A stretch of 64,000 nt of DNA from Consotaella salsifontis (GTDB taxonomy: Bacteria > Pseudomonadota > Alphaproteobacteria > Rhizobiales > Rhizobiaceae): assembly GCF_900167365.1 (NCBI RefSeq), contig NZ_FUXL01000004.1:248001-312000 (forward strand), written 5' to 3'. The position numbers were made by a program, and so were the translations under genes. Of this stretch, positions 31,805 through 42,557 are shown in pieces. The notes beneath the pieces are model-generated. The model was not told the DNA's origin. It did no database searches and saw only the letters and a program-made list of their open reading frames with translations. Positions within the stretch are counted from its first letter, which is position 1, and every line of letters starts with the position of its first letter.

Positions 31805-32785
31805 TCAGAAGGCGATCGCCATGTCGAGCGGGGAAAAAGGCTTGGCGCCGGCGAGCACCGCCCGCGCCTCGGCCGCGTCACGCTCCATCTGGGCGATGAG
31901 GTCCGCCACGCCGGCAAACTTCTGCTCGCTCCTGAGATAGGAGAAGAGCGAGACTTCCGCCGTCTCGCCATAGAGATCGCCGGAAAAGTCGAAAAGATAG
32001 GTCTCGAACAAGGGTGCGCCATTGTCGAAGGTCGGGCGGCGGCCATAGCTTGCGACGCCGTCGTGCAGCGTGCCGTCGGCGCGGCGAAAGCGCACGGCAT
32101 AGACGCCGTGAGCCAGGATGTCCTCGGCCTCGAGCTCCATGTTGGCGGTCGGAAAGCCGAGCTGGCGGCCGAGCTTCTGCCCCCCCACCACCGTTCCTTC
32201 GACAGTCCAGTGATAGCCGAGCAGCCCGGCGGCCTCCACCACTTCGCCGCCGGCGAGATGGTCGCGGATGCGGCTTGATGAAACGACCTCCCCATCCTCG
32301 TCGGAAAAGGCCTCGATGGCCGTGACGCCGAAGCCCCGCTCCCGCCCGCGCTCGGCGAGCAGAGCGGGCGTGCCGGCGCGCTTTGCGCCGAAGCGAAAGT
32401 CGAAGCCGACGACCACGTGGCGCGCGCCGAGGGCGGTAACGAGAATCCGCTCGACGAAATCCCCGGCCGAAAGGGCCGCGAACTCCCTGTCGAACGGCTG
32501 CTCCACGACAGCATCGAAACCGAGCCCGGCAAGGAGGCGCGCCTTCATCGGCGCGGGCGTCAACCTCACCACGGGATGGCTCGGATTGAAGACGGTGCGC
32601 GGGTGCGGCTCGAAGGTGAGGCACAGCAAGGGCGCGTCGAGCGCGCCCGCCATGGCCCGCGCCTGCCGCAGCACGGCCTGATGGCCGCGATGAACGCCAT
32701 CGAAATTGCCGATGGCGACGACGGCGCCCCTGAGCCTTTCGGGCAGATCGCCGGCGCCCGCCACCCTGAGGATCGGGGCGCTCAT
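31805..32785 (-). CDS. ribF: bifunctional riboflavin kinase/FAD synthetase
   Basis: 326 residues. It makes FMN and then FAD from riboflavin. The N-terminal adenylyltransferase domain has IGNFDGVHRGHQAVL at about residues 25-39 and SSSRIRDHL near residue 170. The C-terminal flavokinase domain has VVGGQKLGRQLGFPTAN at about residues 200-216. The start overlaps the stop of the HAD hydrolase gene by 4 nt, so the two are coupled. Confidence 0.96.
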   Translation of the reverse strand: MSAPILRVAGAGDLPERLRGAVVAIGNFDGVHRGHQAVLRQARAMAGALDAPLLCLTFEPHPRTVFNPSHPVVRLTPAPMKARLLAGLGFDAVVEQPFDREFAALSAGDFVERILVTALGARHVVVGFDFRFGAKRAGTPALLAERGRERGFGVTAIEAFSDEDGEVVSSSRIRDHLAGGEVVEAAGLLGYHWTVEGTVVGGQKLGRQLGFPTANMELEAEDILAHGVYAVRFRRADGTLHDGVASYGRRPTFDNGAPLFETYLFDFSGDLYGETAEVSLFSYLRSEQKFAGVADLIAQMERDAAEARAVLAGAKPFSPLDMAIAF

Positions 32786-33624
32786 GACAGCGTTGGGATG
32801 AAGTAGCGGGCCGTCAGCCCCTCGCGGGCAAGAACCGCACCGACGCTTTCGGGACTGGTGCCGAGCACGTCCCGATGGATGCCGTTGAGGATCAGCAGCG
32901 CATCAAGACCGAAACCTTGCGCGCCGGTGATGTCCGTCGGCAGGCCGTCGCCGATGGCAAGGATACGCTTGCCGTCGATCCCGCCGATGCGCTCGGCGCA
33001 GACCTCGTAGATCGCCCGGTGCGGCTTGCCGCCGATATGCACCTCGCCGCCCAGCGCCTGATAGGCGTCGGCCAGCGAGCCGGCGCAGTAGATCATGCGC
33101 TCGCCGCGTTGAACCACCCGGTCGGGATTGGCGCAGATCATCGGCAGACCGCGCGCCGCCAGCCGGCCGAGGAGCGGCGCGTACTCCTTCGGGGTTTCCA
33201 TCTCGTCGGCGAACAGGCTGCTCGCCACCACCATCTCGGCATCGTCCTCGTCGGTGAACTCGACGTCGAGCCCCTCGAAGAGATCGTGCTCGCGCGGCGT
33301 CCCGATATGAAACACGCGCCGGCCGAAGGTCGGAATGAGGGAGCGCGTGACCTCGCCGGAGGTGACGATCCGGTCGTATGCGTCCTCGCCAAAACCCGCT
33401 TCCGCCAAGCGCTCTCGGATGCCCTGTTCGAGGCGCGGCGCGTTCGTGACCAGGATCACCGGCTTGCCGCTCCTCCGGAACTGTCTCAGCGCCTCCTCGG
33501 CAGCCGGAACCTTGGCGCGGCCATCATAGATGACGCCCCACACGTCGCAGAAGATGCCATCGTATTCGCCCGCCACCGCGTCGAGAGAAACGATCGCCTT
33601 GGGATTGGCGGGCTCGCTGGTCAT
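32782..33624 (-). CDS. HAD superfamily (class IIA) sugar phosphatase-like hydrolase
   Basis: 280 residues, TIGR01459-like HAD-IIA family. The nucleophile motif is FCDVWGVIYDG, with VTNAPR as motif II and IGDGLPTDITGA as motif IV. GGKPHRAIYEVC supplies the lysine. These proteins are phosphatases of unsettled substrate, often next to ribF in rhizobia, which hints at a nucleotide or flavin-pathway role. The 4-nt overlap with ribF supports shared expression. It is divergent from the TadG-like gene 305 bp away. Confidence 0.88.
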   Translation of the reverse strand: MTSEPANPKAIVSLDAVAGEYDGIFCDVWGVIYDGRAKVPAAEEALRQFRRSGKPVILVTNAPRLEQGIRERLAEAGFGEDAYDRIVTSGEVTRSLIPTFGRRVFHIGTPREHDLFEGLDVEFTDEDDAEMVVASSLFADEMETPKEYAPLLGRLAARGLPMICANPDRVVQRGERMIYCAGSLADAYQALGGEVHIGGKPHRAIYEVCAERIGGIDGKRILAIGDGLPTDITGAQGFGLDALLILNGIHRDVLGTSPESVGAVLAREGLTARYFIPTLS

Positions 33625-33929
33625 GCGCTCCGATCTCCGCGACTCCGCCGGCTGCGCTGGATCGTCTCCAGGGCGATGGATACGGCGGCCTTCCGCTTGG
33701 GATTTAAGAGAAGCGAAAAGGAATGGGACTCACCATGGCGCGACGCGCCATTTTGCCGAGGCGATAGCGGCGGCGTCCCGCCGGGTCAAGTCGCGCGGCG
33801 CCGGCACAGCAATCAGAAGGAAAGCAAACTGTCACGCTTCGTCAAATTCGATGAATTCCCCTGCCTTACGATTAATCCGCCTCGTTTATCTTTTCCGCCG
33901 CTAGGGTGACTGCGCGACGGGAAGTGGAC
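33625..33929. other. divergent intergenic region
   Basis: 305 bp between the HAD gene (minus) and the TadG-like gene (plus). It must hold promoters for both. A TTATCT hexamer at about 33886-33891 could be a -10 box for the + strand gene, but I see no convincing -35. I see no gene, repeat or strong hairpin here. Confidence 0.4.
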
Positions 33930-34988
33930 ATGAGATCCCTGATCAAGGACGAGTCAGGCCAGTTTGCCGTCATCACGGCCTTGATGATGGTGCCGCTTGT
34001 CGGGCTGACTGGCCTCAGCGTGGATTATGCCCGCAGCACCAACATGGTCGACTATATGCAAAACCGCAGCGACGCTGCGGCGCTTGCGATGGCAATTCAG
34101 GGTCCCACCGGCACGGATCGAAGCGCCGTCAACTTTCTCGTTAGCGACGTCAAGAACCGGCTGGAAGCGGACGGCCAGCTCAGAAACGTATCGATCGAGG
34201 CCTCCTGGACTTCGGACGTCGACTATACCGTCAAGGTCGCGGCAGACATTCCAACGACGCTATCGCGCATCGTTCCGGGTATCGGCAACGACATGGGCCT
34301 CTCCGTCATCGCCGTCGCGCGCTTCAAGGACATCACGACGACCTGGAAGCCGCCGGAAATGGCCATGCTGGACCCGGAGGCCGGCGACTACAACCGCATC
34401 TATGCCTACTGCTTCAATCCCGCCCAGAAGAACGACCCCGTCACCCACGGACGAAGTCAGGAAGTGCCCATCGCCGACAACGGCGGCACAACCTACGACA
34501 CAAAGAACTTTCCTCAATGTCCCCAAGGTGTTGTCAGCTATCGGCTTTACAACGTCCGGAGCGCGCGAACGAACCCCTCGAAGTGGGACGATGCCAGGGC
34601 GACCCACTACAACCATTACACGGATACGGTGTTCAACAGCCAGATGGGCAAGAACATCGACAACTCTATGGATTCGCAAGCAGAGCGGTACGACTATAGC
34701 GATTCCGGCAAGGAAGCGCTGGAGTTGATGGAAACCGTCCTTTGCGACAATCTCAGCGAATGTAAGCCGCGATCGCAGGGTGGTGTCATTCCCAGCGGTA
34801 AGCGGCGCACGCCACAAAAGAACAAGAAGGCGTGCGCGGCGGGTAAGTTCATGTATTACGGCTGGGAGGATCGTCGGCCGAGCGTATCGTCGGACGGTTC
34901 GGACCGCGATTTCGACGATATCCGCCTGATCATCGAGTGCCCGACCGTCATTATCTCTGGCGAAAAGAACGTCCGTCTCATCCGTTAG
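33930..34988 (+). CDS. TadG-like pilus-assembly protein with DUF4114-like C-terminus
   Basis: 352 residues. The N-terminus has the TadE/TadG pattern: a short positive stretch, then a single hydrophobic helix (FAVITALMMVPLVGLTGLSV, residues about 9-28) followed by DYARSTNMVDYMQNRSDAAALA. The rest would lie outside the inner membrane. The C-terminal part contains FMYYGWEDRR and SDRDFDDIRLI, which resembles the acidic calcium-binding-like core of DUF4114 domains. No other tad/cpa gene is near, so it is an orphan. The ATG at 33930 has GGGAAG 5 nt upstream; a GTG at 33906 also opens the frame. Function unknown. Confidence 0.75.
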   Translation: MRSLIKDESGQFAVITALMMVPLVGLTGLSVDYARSTNMVDYMQNRSDAAALAMAIQGPTGTDRSAVNFLVSDVKNRLEADGQLRNVSIEASWTSDVDYTVKVAADIPTTLSRIVPGIGNDMGLSVIAVARFKDITTTWKPPEMAMLDPEAGDYNRIYAYCFNPAQKNDPVTHGRSQEVPIADNGGTTYDTKNFPQCPQGVVSYRLYNVRSARTNPSKWDDARATHYNHYTDTVFNSQMGKNIDNSMDSQAERYDYSDSGKEALELMETVLCDNLSECKPRSQGGVIPSGKRRTPQKNKKACAAGKFMYYGWEDRRPSVSSDGSDRDFDDIRLIIECPTVIISGEKNVRLIR

Positions 34989-35185
34989 AGGGAGCGCTCG
35001 GCCCGGGCCGGACGTTTGCCCTCATTACCAGCCGCCTTCATCGGCAAACGCCGTGTTTTTGTCCACGCGGGCTTGTATCGGTTGTGCCCAGCCCCGATAT
35101 GCGCGAGCAACGCCACGCCTTGCGGCAGCGGCTCGAAGGGGCGGAAATCGACGTTAAATATAACGGAAAAGCCCCGGTCTCACCC

Positions 35186-35214
35186 TTGACAAGCGCGGCG
35201 CGAATTCCTTAATT
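35186..35214 (+). promoter_or_regulatory. promoter of groES-groEL
   Basis: TTGACA (35186-35191) and TTAATT (35209-35214) are 17 bp apart, a good housekeeping promoter. It ends 8 bp before the CIRCE element, so the start site should lie at or in the operator. The remainder of the 322-bp gap (34989-35185) contains no gene that I can support. Confidence 0.75.
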
Positions 35215-35222
35215 GCGCGCCA

Positions 35223-35249
35223 TTAGCACTCGACAGTAGAGAGTGCTAG
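35223..35249 (+). promoter_or_regulatory. CIRCE operator (HrcA binding site)
   Basis: TTAGCACTC, nine bases, then GAGTGCTAG. Only the last base differs from the consensus TTAGCACTC-N9-GAGTGCTAA. It lies between the promoter and groES, as expected for HrcA repression relieved by heat. No hrcA gene is in the window. Confidence 0.96.
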
Positions 35250-35310
35250 CATAGACGCCAGGCGCCGTTGCGGGCCTGGCTTGTCACGTAGAACGAAGGG
35301 TTCAACGACA

Positions 35311-35607
35311 ATGGCAAACGTGAACTTCCGCCCCCTCCACGATCGTGTCGTTGTCCGCCGCGTCGACTCCGAAGAGAAGACCGCTGGCGGCATCATCATT
35401 CCGGACACGGCCAAGGAGAAGCCGCAGGAAGGCGAAGTCGTCGCCGTCGGGCCGGGCGCCCGCGACGAGAACGGCAAGATCCAGGCGCTGGACGTCAAGG
35501 CTGGCGACCGGGTGCTCTTCGGCAAATGGTCGGGCACCGAAGTCAAGCTCAACGGTCAGGACCTCCTGATCATGAAGGAATCCGACATCATGGGCATCGT
35601 CGGCTAA
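35311..35607 (+). CDS. groES: co-chaperonin GroES
   Basis: 98 residues. It forms the heptameric lid of the GroEL folding chamber in the cytoplasm. [12 protein letters not shown] at residues 6-17, the mobile loop [11 protein letters not shown] at 21-31 and the C-terminal [12 protein letters not shown] are typical. AAGGG lies about 10 nt before the ATG. It is followed by groEL after 87 bp on the same message. Confidence 0.97.
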   Translation: MANVNFRPLHDRVVVRRVDSEEKTAGGIIIPDTAKEKPQEGEVVAVGPGARDENGKIQALDVKAGDRVLFGKWSGTEVKLNGQDLLIMKESDIMGIVG

Positions 35608-35691
35608 CGCCGCGCCCACGGTATTCTCGCGTTTCCACCCTTTAGAGATTTCACGGCGCAGCCTTTTTGAGGAGCGCCAGGGAGATAATGA

Positions 35692-37338
<1,647 letters not shown>

Positions 37339-37465
37339 GGAGCTCCGGCTTCGCGGAAGGCACAAGGCATTCCTCTCGCAACAAGAAGCCGAAACCGGGC
37401 TGAGCCCAGTTTCGGGTTGCGGGAAGGGCCTTCGGGTCCAGCCACAATATCACGACATTAAAAAG

Positions 37466-37495
37466 GGCTCGGCGCTCCAGCGCCGGGCCTTTTTT
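37466..37495 (+). terminator. intrinsic terminator after groEL
   Basis: A 10-bp stem GGCTCGGCGC/GCGCCGGGCC with loop TCCA, followed by TTTTTT. A second, imperfect hairpin lies upstream at 37389-37415 (CCGAAAC...GTTTCGG). The stem of the main terminator is identical to the one after the autotransporter gene. Confidence 0.9.
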
Positions 37496-37889
37496 GCGTC
37501 AAATAGCGCCCGTTTGCCGCTCCTCAGTCCGGCAGCCGTTGCTGGCGGCGCTCTATCTATATCCCCTCATATTCATCATAAATAATATAATATAAATCCG
37601 ATTCCATCGAGGCTTTGACTTGATCCACCCGTTCGTGCGCAACCTGTGATTGGTGTTTTTCAGTCTTCCGATGTAACGCCTTCCTTAAAGGTGCATTTCT
37701 CAACGATTTGTTCATCGGACACCTTTGCCGTCGTGACGATAGGCAACAGTGCTACCCTAATTGCACTTCAAACCATTGAAGTTAGTCTGTGGTCAGGTTC
37801 GGCTCTGATAGCTCTCCCCAGCGAAACTCGAACGACCACCCGATTCGCGCTGTGCAGCCGGTGGCGCCTGGGCAAGAGACCCCCCGAAC
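37496..37889. other. AT-rich region upstream of the autotransporter
   Basis: About 390 bp with no gene that I can support. The stretch 37561-37620 is 32% GC by my count and includes AATAATATAATATAAAT, which could hold a -10 box, but no paired -35 is clear. Such composition is unlike the rest of the window. Confidence 0.5.
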
Positions 37890-40800
37890 ATGATTTTATC
37901 GTTGAAGCGCGCGGCGCGCCTGATCAGCGCCGTGAACTGGCTTGTCGTCCTTATGCTCGTGCTGATGCCAGCCGAGGCCGGGGCGGTCGGACTACCAACG
38001 TCCTCAGGCATAAGTCCGTCCTCAGGGCCGATGGAGGGGGGCAACACCGTTACGATCACCGGAACCAATCTGGATCAAGTTTCGAACGTGACTTGGTGCG
38101 CCACTGTAGCAGACCCCCGTTACATTGCGTCAATCACCAGCCAAAGCTCTACCGCTATAACAGTAACCATGCCTTCGATGGCATATAATACCACTGTAAG
38201 CTGCGGTATTTATATATTGTATTCATCAACACATACGATAGCTGGTGAATATTTCTACCGCCCGATCAACTTTGTTCCCTCCGGCGGAGCCCTGGCGGAC
38301 GCAACGCTGGGCGTGACCTATAGCCAGACCATCACCGTCTCGGGCGGCACTTTCACCGGCGCGACCGGCCTCCCGGCGGGTCTTTCCTTCGATCCGAGCG
38401 CCGGCGTCATCTCCGGCACGCCCACCATGACTGGCGACTATTCTGTCAGGGTCTCGGCGACGAACGGCAACAACACCACCGGGACCGCCAACTACACGCT
38501 GAAGGTCAAGGCTCCGGCGGTCACCTTCTCGCCAGCCGCCGGCGCTCTGGCCGACGCCACCGTCGGCACAGCCTACAGCCAGACCATCACTGCCGCCCAC
38601 GGCACGCTGACCGGCGCGAGCGGCCTGCCAGCGGGGTTGAGCTTCGACCCGTCGACCGGCATCATCTCCGGCACGCCCACGACAGCGGGCAGCGCCAGCA
38701 TCACCGTCAGCGCCGATGATGCGGCGAATACGCCCGCCACGGCCACCTACACGCTCGCCGTCAAGGCTGCCCCGGTCGTGCTGTCGCCGACGCCGGGCGC
38801 CCTGCCGAACGCGGCCGTGGGCGTCGCCTATGATCAGAGCATCACCATCACCAACGGAACCGCCACGCGGCTCGATCGCTACGGAACCCCCGGTGTCTGG
38901 GGGCTGACCCCGGAACTGAGCGCCAACGTCGTCCGGCTTCACGGGACGCCTCTGCGAAGCGGGACCTACCCGCTCGATTTCAAGATGAAGGATGGGGACA
39001 ATGTCGAGACGACCGTTCAGTACTCGGTCACCATCGACGCCGCGCCGCCTGTCACCTTCTCACCGACCGCCGGCCTCCTGCCGGAGGCAACCGTCGGCAC
39101 CGCCTATAGCCAGACCATCTCCGTCACCCACGGCACCCTGACGGGTGCGACGGGCCTGCCCGCGGGGCTCAGCTTCGATCCGTCGACCGGCATCATCTCC
39201 GGCACGCCGACAACCGTCAGCAACGCCACTATCACGGTCTCCGCCAAGGATCTCGCCAACGTCGCCAAGACCGCCAACTATACATTGGTGGTGCAAAATG
39301 CGGTGCCGACGATCACGAGCGTCAATCCCTCGTCCGGCCCGGTCGAGGGCGGCAATCTCGCCGTCGTTCAGGGAAGCAATCTGCAGGGCGTGACCGAGGT
39401 CCACTTCTACCTGAAGCAGGCCGAGATCATCAGCCGCGACGCCAACTCCATCACGGTCAAGGTGCCGCCTGCCGATCCGAACTGGCCGACAAGCAAGCTG
39501 TGGGTTCAGCTCTACAGCCCCGGCGGCTCTCCCGTCCTCGATCAAGCCTACCAGTACACCGTGCCGGCGCCTGTGTTCTCGCCGGCTGCCGGCGCCCTGC
39601 CCGCAGCCACCGCCGGCACCGCCTACAGCCAGACGATCAGCGTCACCGACGGCACGCTCTCGGGCGCGACCGGTTTGCCGGCGGGTCTGTCCTTCAATGC
39701 TGGCACCGGCCTGATCTCCGGCACACCGATCAACGCGGGCAGCGCCACCATCACCGTCTCTGCCCTGGATAGAGCCAACGTTGCCCAGACCGCCCAGTAT
39801 ACTCTGACAGTCAACGCAGCCGGCGTCATCTTTTCGCCGGCTCCCGGATCGCTGCCCGGCGCCACGGCGGGGGTCGCCTACAGCCAGACCATCACTGTGA
39901 CCAACGGTTCGATCCTCGGCGCCAAGGGGCTGCCGCTGGGTCTGACCATGGACACGACCACCGGCCTGGTTTCCGGCACACCGGCCATCGCCGGCGACTA
40001 CTCCATCGTCGTCGGCGTCAAGGACGGCGCCGGCCAGACCGTCACCGCCGCCTATACCCTCAAGGTGAAGGCGGTGGACGCCGTGGTCTTCGCGCCGGCT
40101 GCCGGGCCGCTGCCCAATGCCACGGCGGGGGTCGCCTACAGCCAGACCATCACCGTGACCAACGGTACGATCGCCGGGGCCACCGGCCTGCCCGCGGGCC
40201 TCACCTTCGACGTCGGCACCGGCATCATCTCCGGCACACCGACGGTCGCCGGAACCGCCACTATCACCGTCTCGGCCAACGACGGCGCCAATGCCACTCA
40301 GACCGCCGCCTATACCCTGAAGGTGCAGGCGGTGGACGCCGTGGTCTTCGCGCCGGTTGCCGGGCCGCTGCCCAGCGCCACGGCGGGGATCGCCTACAGC
40401 CAGACCATCACCGTGACCAACGGTACGATCGCCGGGGCCACCGGCCTACCCGCGGGCCTCTCCTTCGACGTCGGCACCGGCACCATCTCCGGCACACCAA
40501 CGGCCGCCGGAACCGCCACCATCACCGTCTCGGCCAACGATGGCGCCAATGCCACTCAGACCGCCGCCTATACGTTGACGGTCGAGGCCGCGGCGGTCGC
40601 CTTCGCGCCGGCCGCCGGGGCTCTGCCCGACGCAACCGCCGGCACGCCCTACAGCCAGACCATCACCGTGACCAACGGCACGCTCGCCGGGGCCACCGGC
40701 CTGCCCGCGGGCCTCGCCTTCGATGCCGGCACCGGCATCCTGTCGGGTACGCCGACCACCGCCGGCACCGCCACCATCACCGTCTCGGCCACCGATGGCG

Positions 40801-42455
40801 CCAATGCCACTCAGACCGCCGCCTATACTATCAAGATCAAGGCAGCCGACGTCGTCTTCGCCTTCACCCCGAAGGCAGGTGCGCTTGCCGAAGCCATGGC
40901 AGGCGAGGCCTACAGCCAGACCATCTCGGTTTCGGGTGGCACCGGCACCACGGTCTACCGCCTCGCCTCCGGCGCGCTGCCGGACGGCCTCGTGCTGAAC
41001 GTGTCGACCGGCACCCTGACGGGCCCGCTTAAAGCCGGCACCGCAGGCAGTTACAGCTTCACGCTGGAGGTCACCGATGGCAACGGAGCCATCGGCTCCG
41101 CCTCCTACACCCTGAAGGTCGTGCCGCAGCAGGTCGCGGCGGCCGACAAGGTGGTGGAACTCGCTCCGGGCGAAGCGCCGGCCAATGTCTACCTCAACCA
41201 GGGTGCGACCGGCGGTCCGTTCAACGACGCGGCGGTCAGCTATGTTCAGCCGGCCAGCGCGGGAACGGCGCAGATCATCGAGGGCGAAGTCGCCGCGCTC
41301 GACGCTGTCAGGCCGCGGGGCTACTACCTGAAGTTCACGCCCAATCCGCAGTACACCGGCACCGCCGTCGTCGGCTACACCCTCACGAGCGCTCTCGGCA
41401 CCTCGAACACCGGCACCGTGACCTACGTGGTTCCGCTCGACCAGACCGCCGTGGCGGAGGCCGCCGACCGGGCCGTGCGCAACTTCGTCAGTGCCCGGCA
41501 GAGCCTTCTCGCCAATCACGTCGCAACGCCCGGTCTGGTGGAACGGCGGATGATGTCGAGCGGCCAGACGCCGGGTACGCTGGAAATGACGCCCAATGGC
41601 AACGGCGTTGGAGTCAACTTCTCGTCCTCCACGGCCCAGATCGAAGCGGCGCGGCTTGCCGCCACGGGAGCGCCTGTGGACGCAAGCGCCCTGCCGCGTT
41701 TCAACGCCTGGGTCAGCGGCACCTTCCTTCTCCACAAGGAGGACGGTGACGACAACCAGAACGACGACTGGGACAATTTCGGCCTGGTCTCGATGGGCGC
41801 CGACTATCTGGTGACGGACAAGTTCCTGTTCGGCATCGCCTTGCATGCCGACCACACGACTGACACCACCAACGATGCCGATGTCGATGGCGACGGCTTC
41901 CTGATCGGGCCCTACGCATCGTACGAGCTGGCCCCGAGCCTCTATCTCGACGGCAGCCTCTACTATGGCCAGAGCTGGAACACCGTCGACCTCGAGAGCT
42001 TCAAGGGCGACTTCGATACCACCCGCTTCATGGCCACGGCCAAGCTGGAGGGTGTGCTCGGCTACCGTGCGCTGATGATCCGACCGAACCTCAAGGTCAG
42101 CTACCTCAACGAAAGTGTCGACGACTACTCGGTCAAAAGCGGCGCCAGCAGCGTCGATGTCTCCGGCTTCACCGAGGACGACCTGCGCTTCAGCGCCGGA
42201 GCGAAGTTCAGCTACGCCGTGCCGCTCGACAACGGCTGGACGATGACGCCGACCTTCGGCGCCAGCGTCGGACTTGCCTCGAACGACGGAAACTCGTTCG
42301 ACAATATCGGCGATGGCATCTTCGGCAGCCTCGAGGCCGGCTTCGTTCTGGCCGGTGACGAGAACTGGTCTTTCCAGGCGAACAGCACGCTCGATCTGGA
42401 TGACGAAGGCGTCAACGCCGTCGGCGGCCGCATCGGACTGAGCATTCCGTTCTGA
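37890..42455 (+). CDS. autotransporter with IPT/TIG and Ig-like repeat passenger
   Basis: 1521 residues. A signal peptide (about 1-32, ending AEAGA) targets it for export. The passenger has an IPT/TIG domain (about 37-125), four He_PIG-type Ig-like repeats (about 129-470), a second IPT/TIG domain (about 471-560) and six more Ig-like repeats (to about 1080). A spacer with YTGTAVVGYTLTS follows, then a helix (AVRNFVSARQSLLANHV) and a C-terminal beta-barrel (about 1270-1521) ending in Phe, as type Va autotransporters do. Such passengers are usually surface adhesins; ligand unknown. The first 130 codons are much more AT-rich than the rest. Stand-alone gene with its own terminator. Confidence 0.88.
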   Translation: MILSLKRAARLISAVNWLVVLMLVLMPAEAGAVGLPTSSGISPSSGPMEGGNTVTITGTNLDQVSNVTWCATVADPRYIASITSQSSTAITVTMPSMAYNTTVSCGIYILYSSTHTIAGEYFYRPINFVPSGGALADATLGVTYSQTITVSGGTFTGATGLPAGLSFDPSAGVISGTPTMTGDYSVRVSATNGNNTTGTANYTLKVKAPAVTFSPAAGALADATVGTAYSQTITAAHGTLTGASGLPAGLSFDPSTGIISGTPTTAGSASITVSADDAANTPATATYTLAVKAAPVVLSPTPGALPNAAVGVAYDQSITITNGTATRLDRYGTPGVWGLTPELSANVVRLHGTPLRSGTYPLDFKMKDGDNVETTVQYSVTIDAAPPVTFSPTAGLLPEATVGTAYSQTISVTHGTLTGATGLPAGLSFDPSTGIISGTPTTVSNATITVSAKDLANVAKTANYTLVVQNAVPTITSVNPSSGPVEGGNLAVVQGSNLQGVTEVHFYLKQAEIISRDANSITVKVPPADPNWPTSKLWVQLYSPGGSPVLDQAYQYTVPAPVFSPAAGALPAATAGTAYSQTISVTDGTLSGATGLPAGLSFNAGTGLISGTPINAGSATITVSALDRANVAQTAQYTLTVNAAGVIFSPAPGSLPGATAGVAYSQTITVTNGSILGAKGLPLGLTMDTTTGLVSGTPAIAGDYSIVVGVKDGAGQTVTAAYTLKVKAVDAVVFAPAAGPLPNATAGVAYSQTITVTNGTIAGATGLPAGLTFDVGTGIISGTPTVAGTATITVSANDGANATQTAAYTLKVQAVDAVVFAPVAGPLPSATAGIAYSQTITVTNGTIAGATGLPAGLSFDVGTGTISGTPTAAGTATITVSANDGANATQTAAYTLTVEAAAVAFAPAAGALPDATAGTPYSQTITVTNGTLAGATGLPAGLAFDAGTGILSGTPTTAGTATITVSATDGANATQTAAYTIKIKAADVVFAFTPKAGALAEAMAGEAYSQTISVSGGTGTTVYRLASGALPDGLVLNVSTGTLTGPLKAGTAGSYSFTLEVTDGNGAIGSASYTLKVVPQQVAAADKVVELAPGEAPANVYLNQGATGGPFNDAAVSYVQPASAGTAQIIEGEVAALDAVRPRGYYLKFTPNPQYTGTAVVGYTLTSALGTSNTGTVTYVVPLDQTAVAEAADRAVRNFVSARQSLLANHVATPGLVERRMMSSGQTPGTLEMTPNGNGVGVNFSSSTAQIEAARLAATGAPVDASALPRFNAWVSGTFLLHKEDGDDNQNDDWDNFGLVSMGADYLVTDKFLFGIALHADHTTDTTNDADVDGDGFLIGPYASYELAPSLYLDGSLYYGQSWNTVDLESFKGDFDTTRFMATAKLEGVLGYRALMIRPNLKVSYLNESVDDYSVKSGASSVDVSGFTEDDLRFSAGAKFSYAVPLDNGWTMTPTFGASVGLASNDGNSFDNIGDGIFGSLEAGFVLAGDENWSFQANSTLDLDDEGVNAVGGRIGLSIPF
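38274..41130 (+). repeat. ten tandem Ig-like (He_PIG-type) coding repeats
   Basis: Units of about 84-86 codons with the core AYSQTITVTNGTL-GATGLPAGLSFD-GIISGTPT. Approximate starts: 38274, 38520, 38776, 39048, 39570, 39823, 40080, 40338, 40593, 40851; the second IPT/TIG domain (39300-39567) interrupts after unit 4. Units 7 and 8 differ at only about 11 of the first 240 bases by my alignment, while unit 3 has lost the central core. Confidence 0.9.
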
Positions 42456-42527
42456 CGCATTGGCCTTCCGGCGGCCGGAGGGGCGGGTGCGACCGGCGCG
42501 CATCCCTCCAGATCGGCGAGAATCAGG

Positions 42528-42557
42528 GGCTCGGCGCTAAGGCGCCGGGCCTCTTTT
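42528..42557 (+). terminator. intrinsic terminator after the autotransporter
   Basis: Stem GGCTCGGCGC/GCGCCGGGCC with loop TAAG, extendable by three more pairs, then CTTTT. Just downstream (42562-42582) lies an inverted copy of the same sequence, so 42532-42582 can also fold into one long hairpin of about 20 bp with a one-base bulge. Confidence 0.88.

Noticed and set aside
28473..31940. Very long open frame on the + strand opposite ileS (over 1100 codons)
   Set aside because: High-GC third-position bias of the real gene keeps the opposite frame free of stops. The translated sequence is rich in Arg, His, Asp and Glu with no recognisable domain, and ileS itself is certain.
37646..38188. 180-codon frame overlapping the start of the autotransporter
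   Set aside because: No ribosome site, no family-like sequence, and it overlaps a well-supported gene in another frame.
40446..42503. Long minus-strand frame opposite the autotransporter C-terminus
   Set aside because: Its repetitive Gly/Ala/Asp translation mirrors the repeats on the other strand. No start site or domain.
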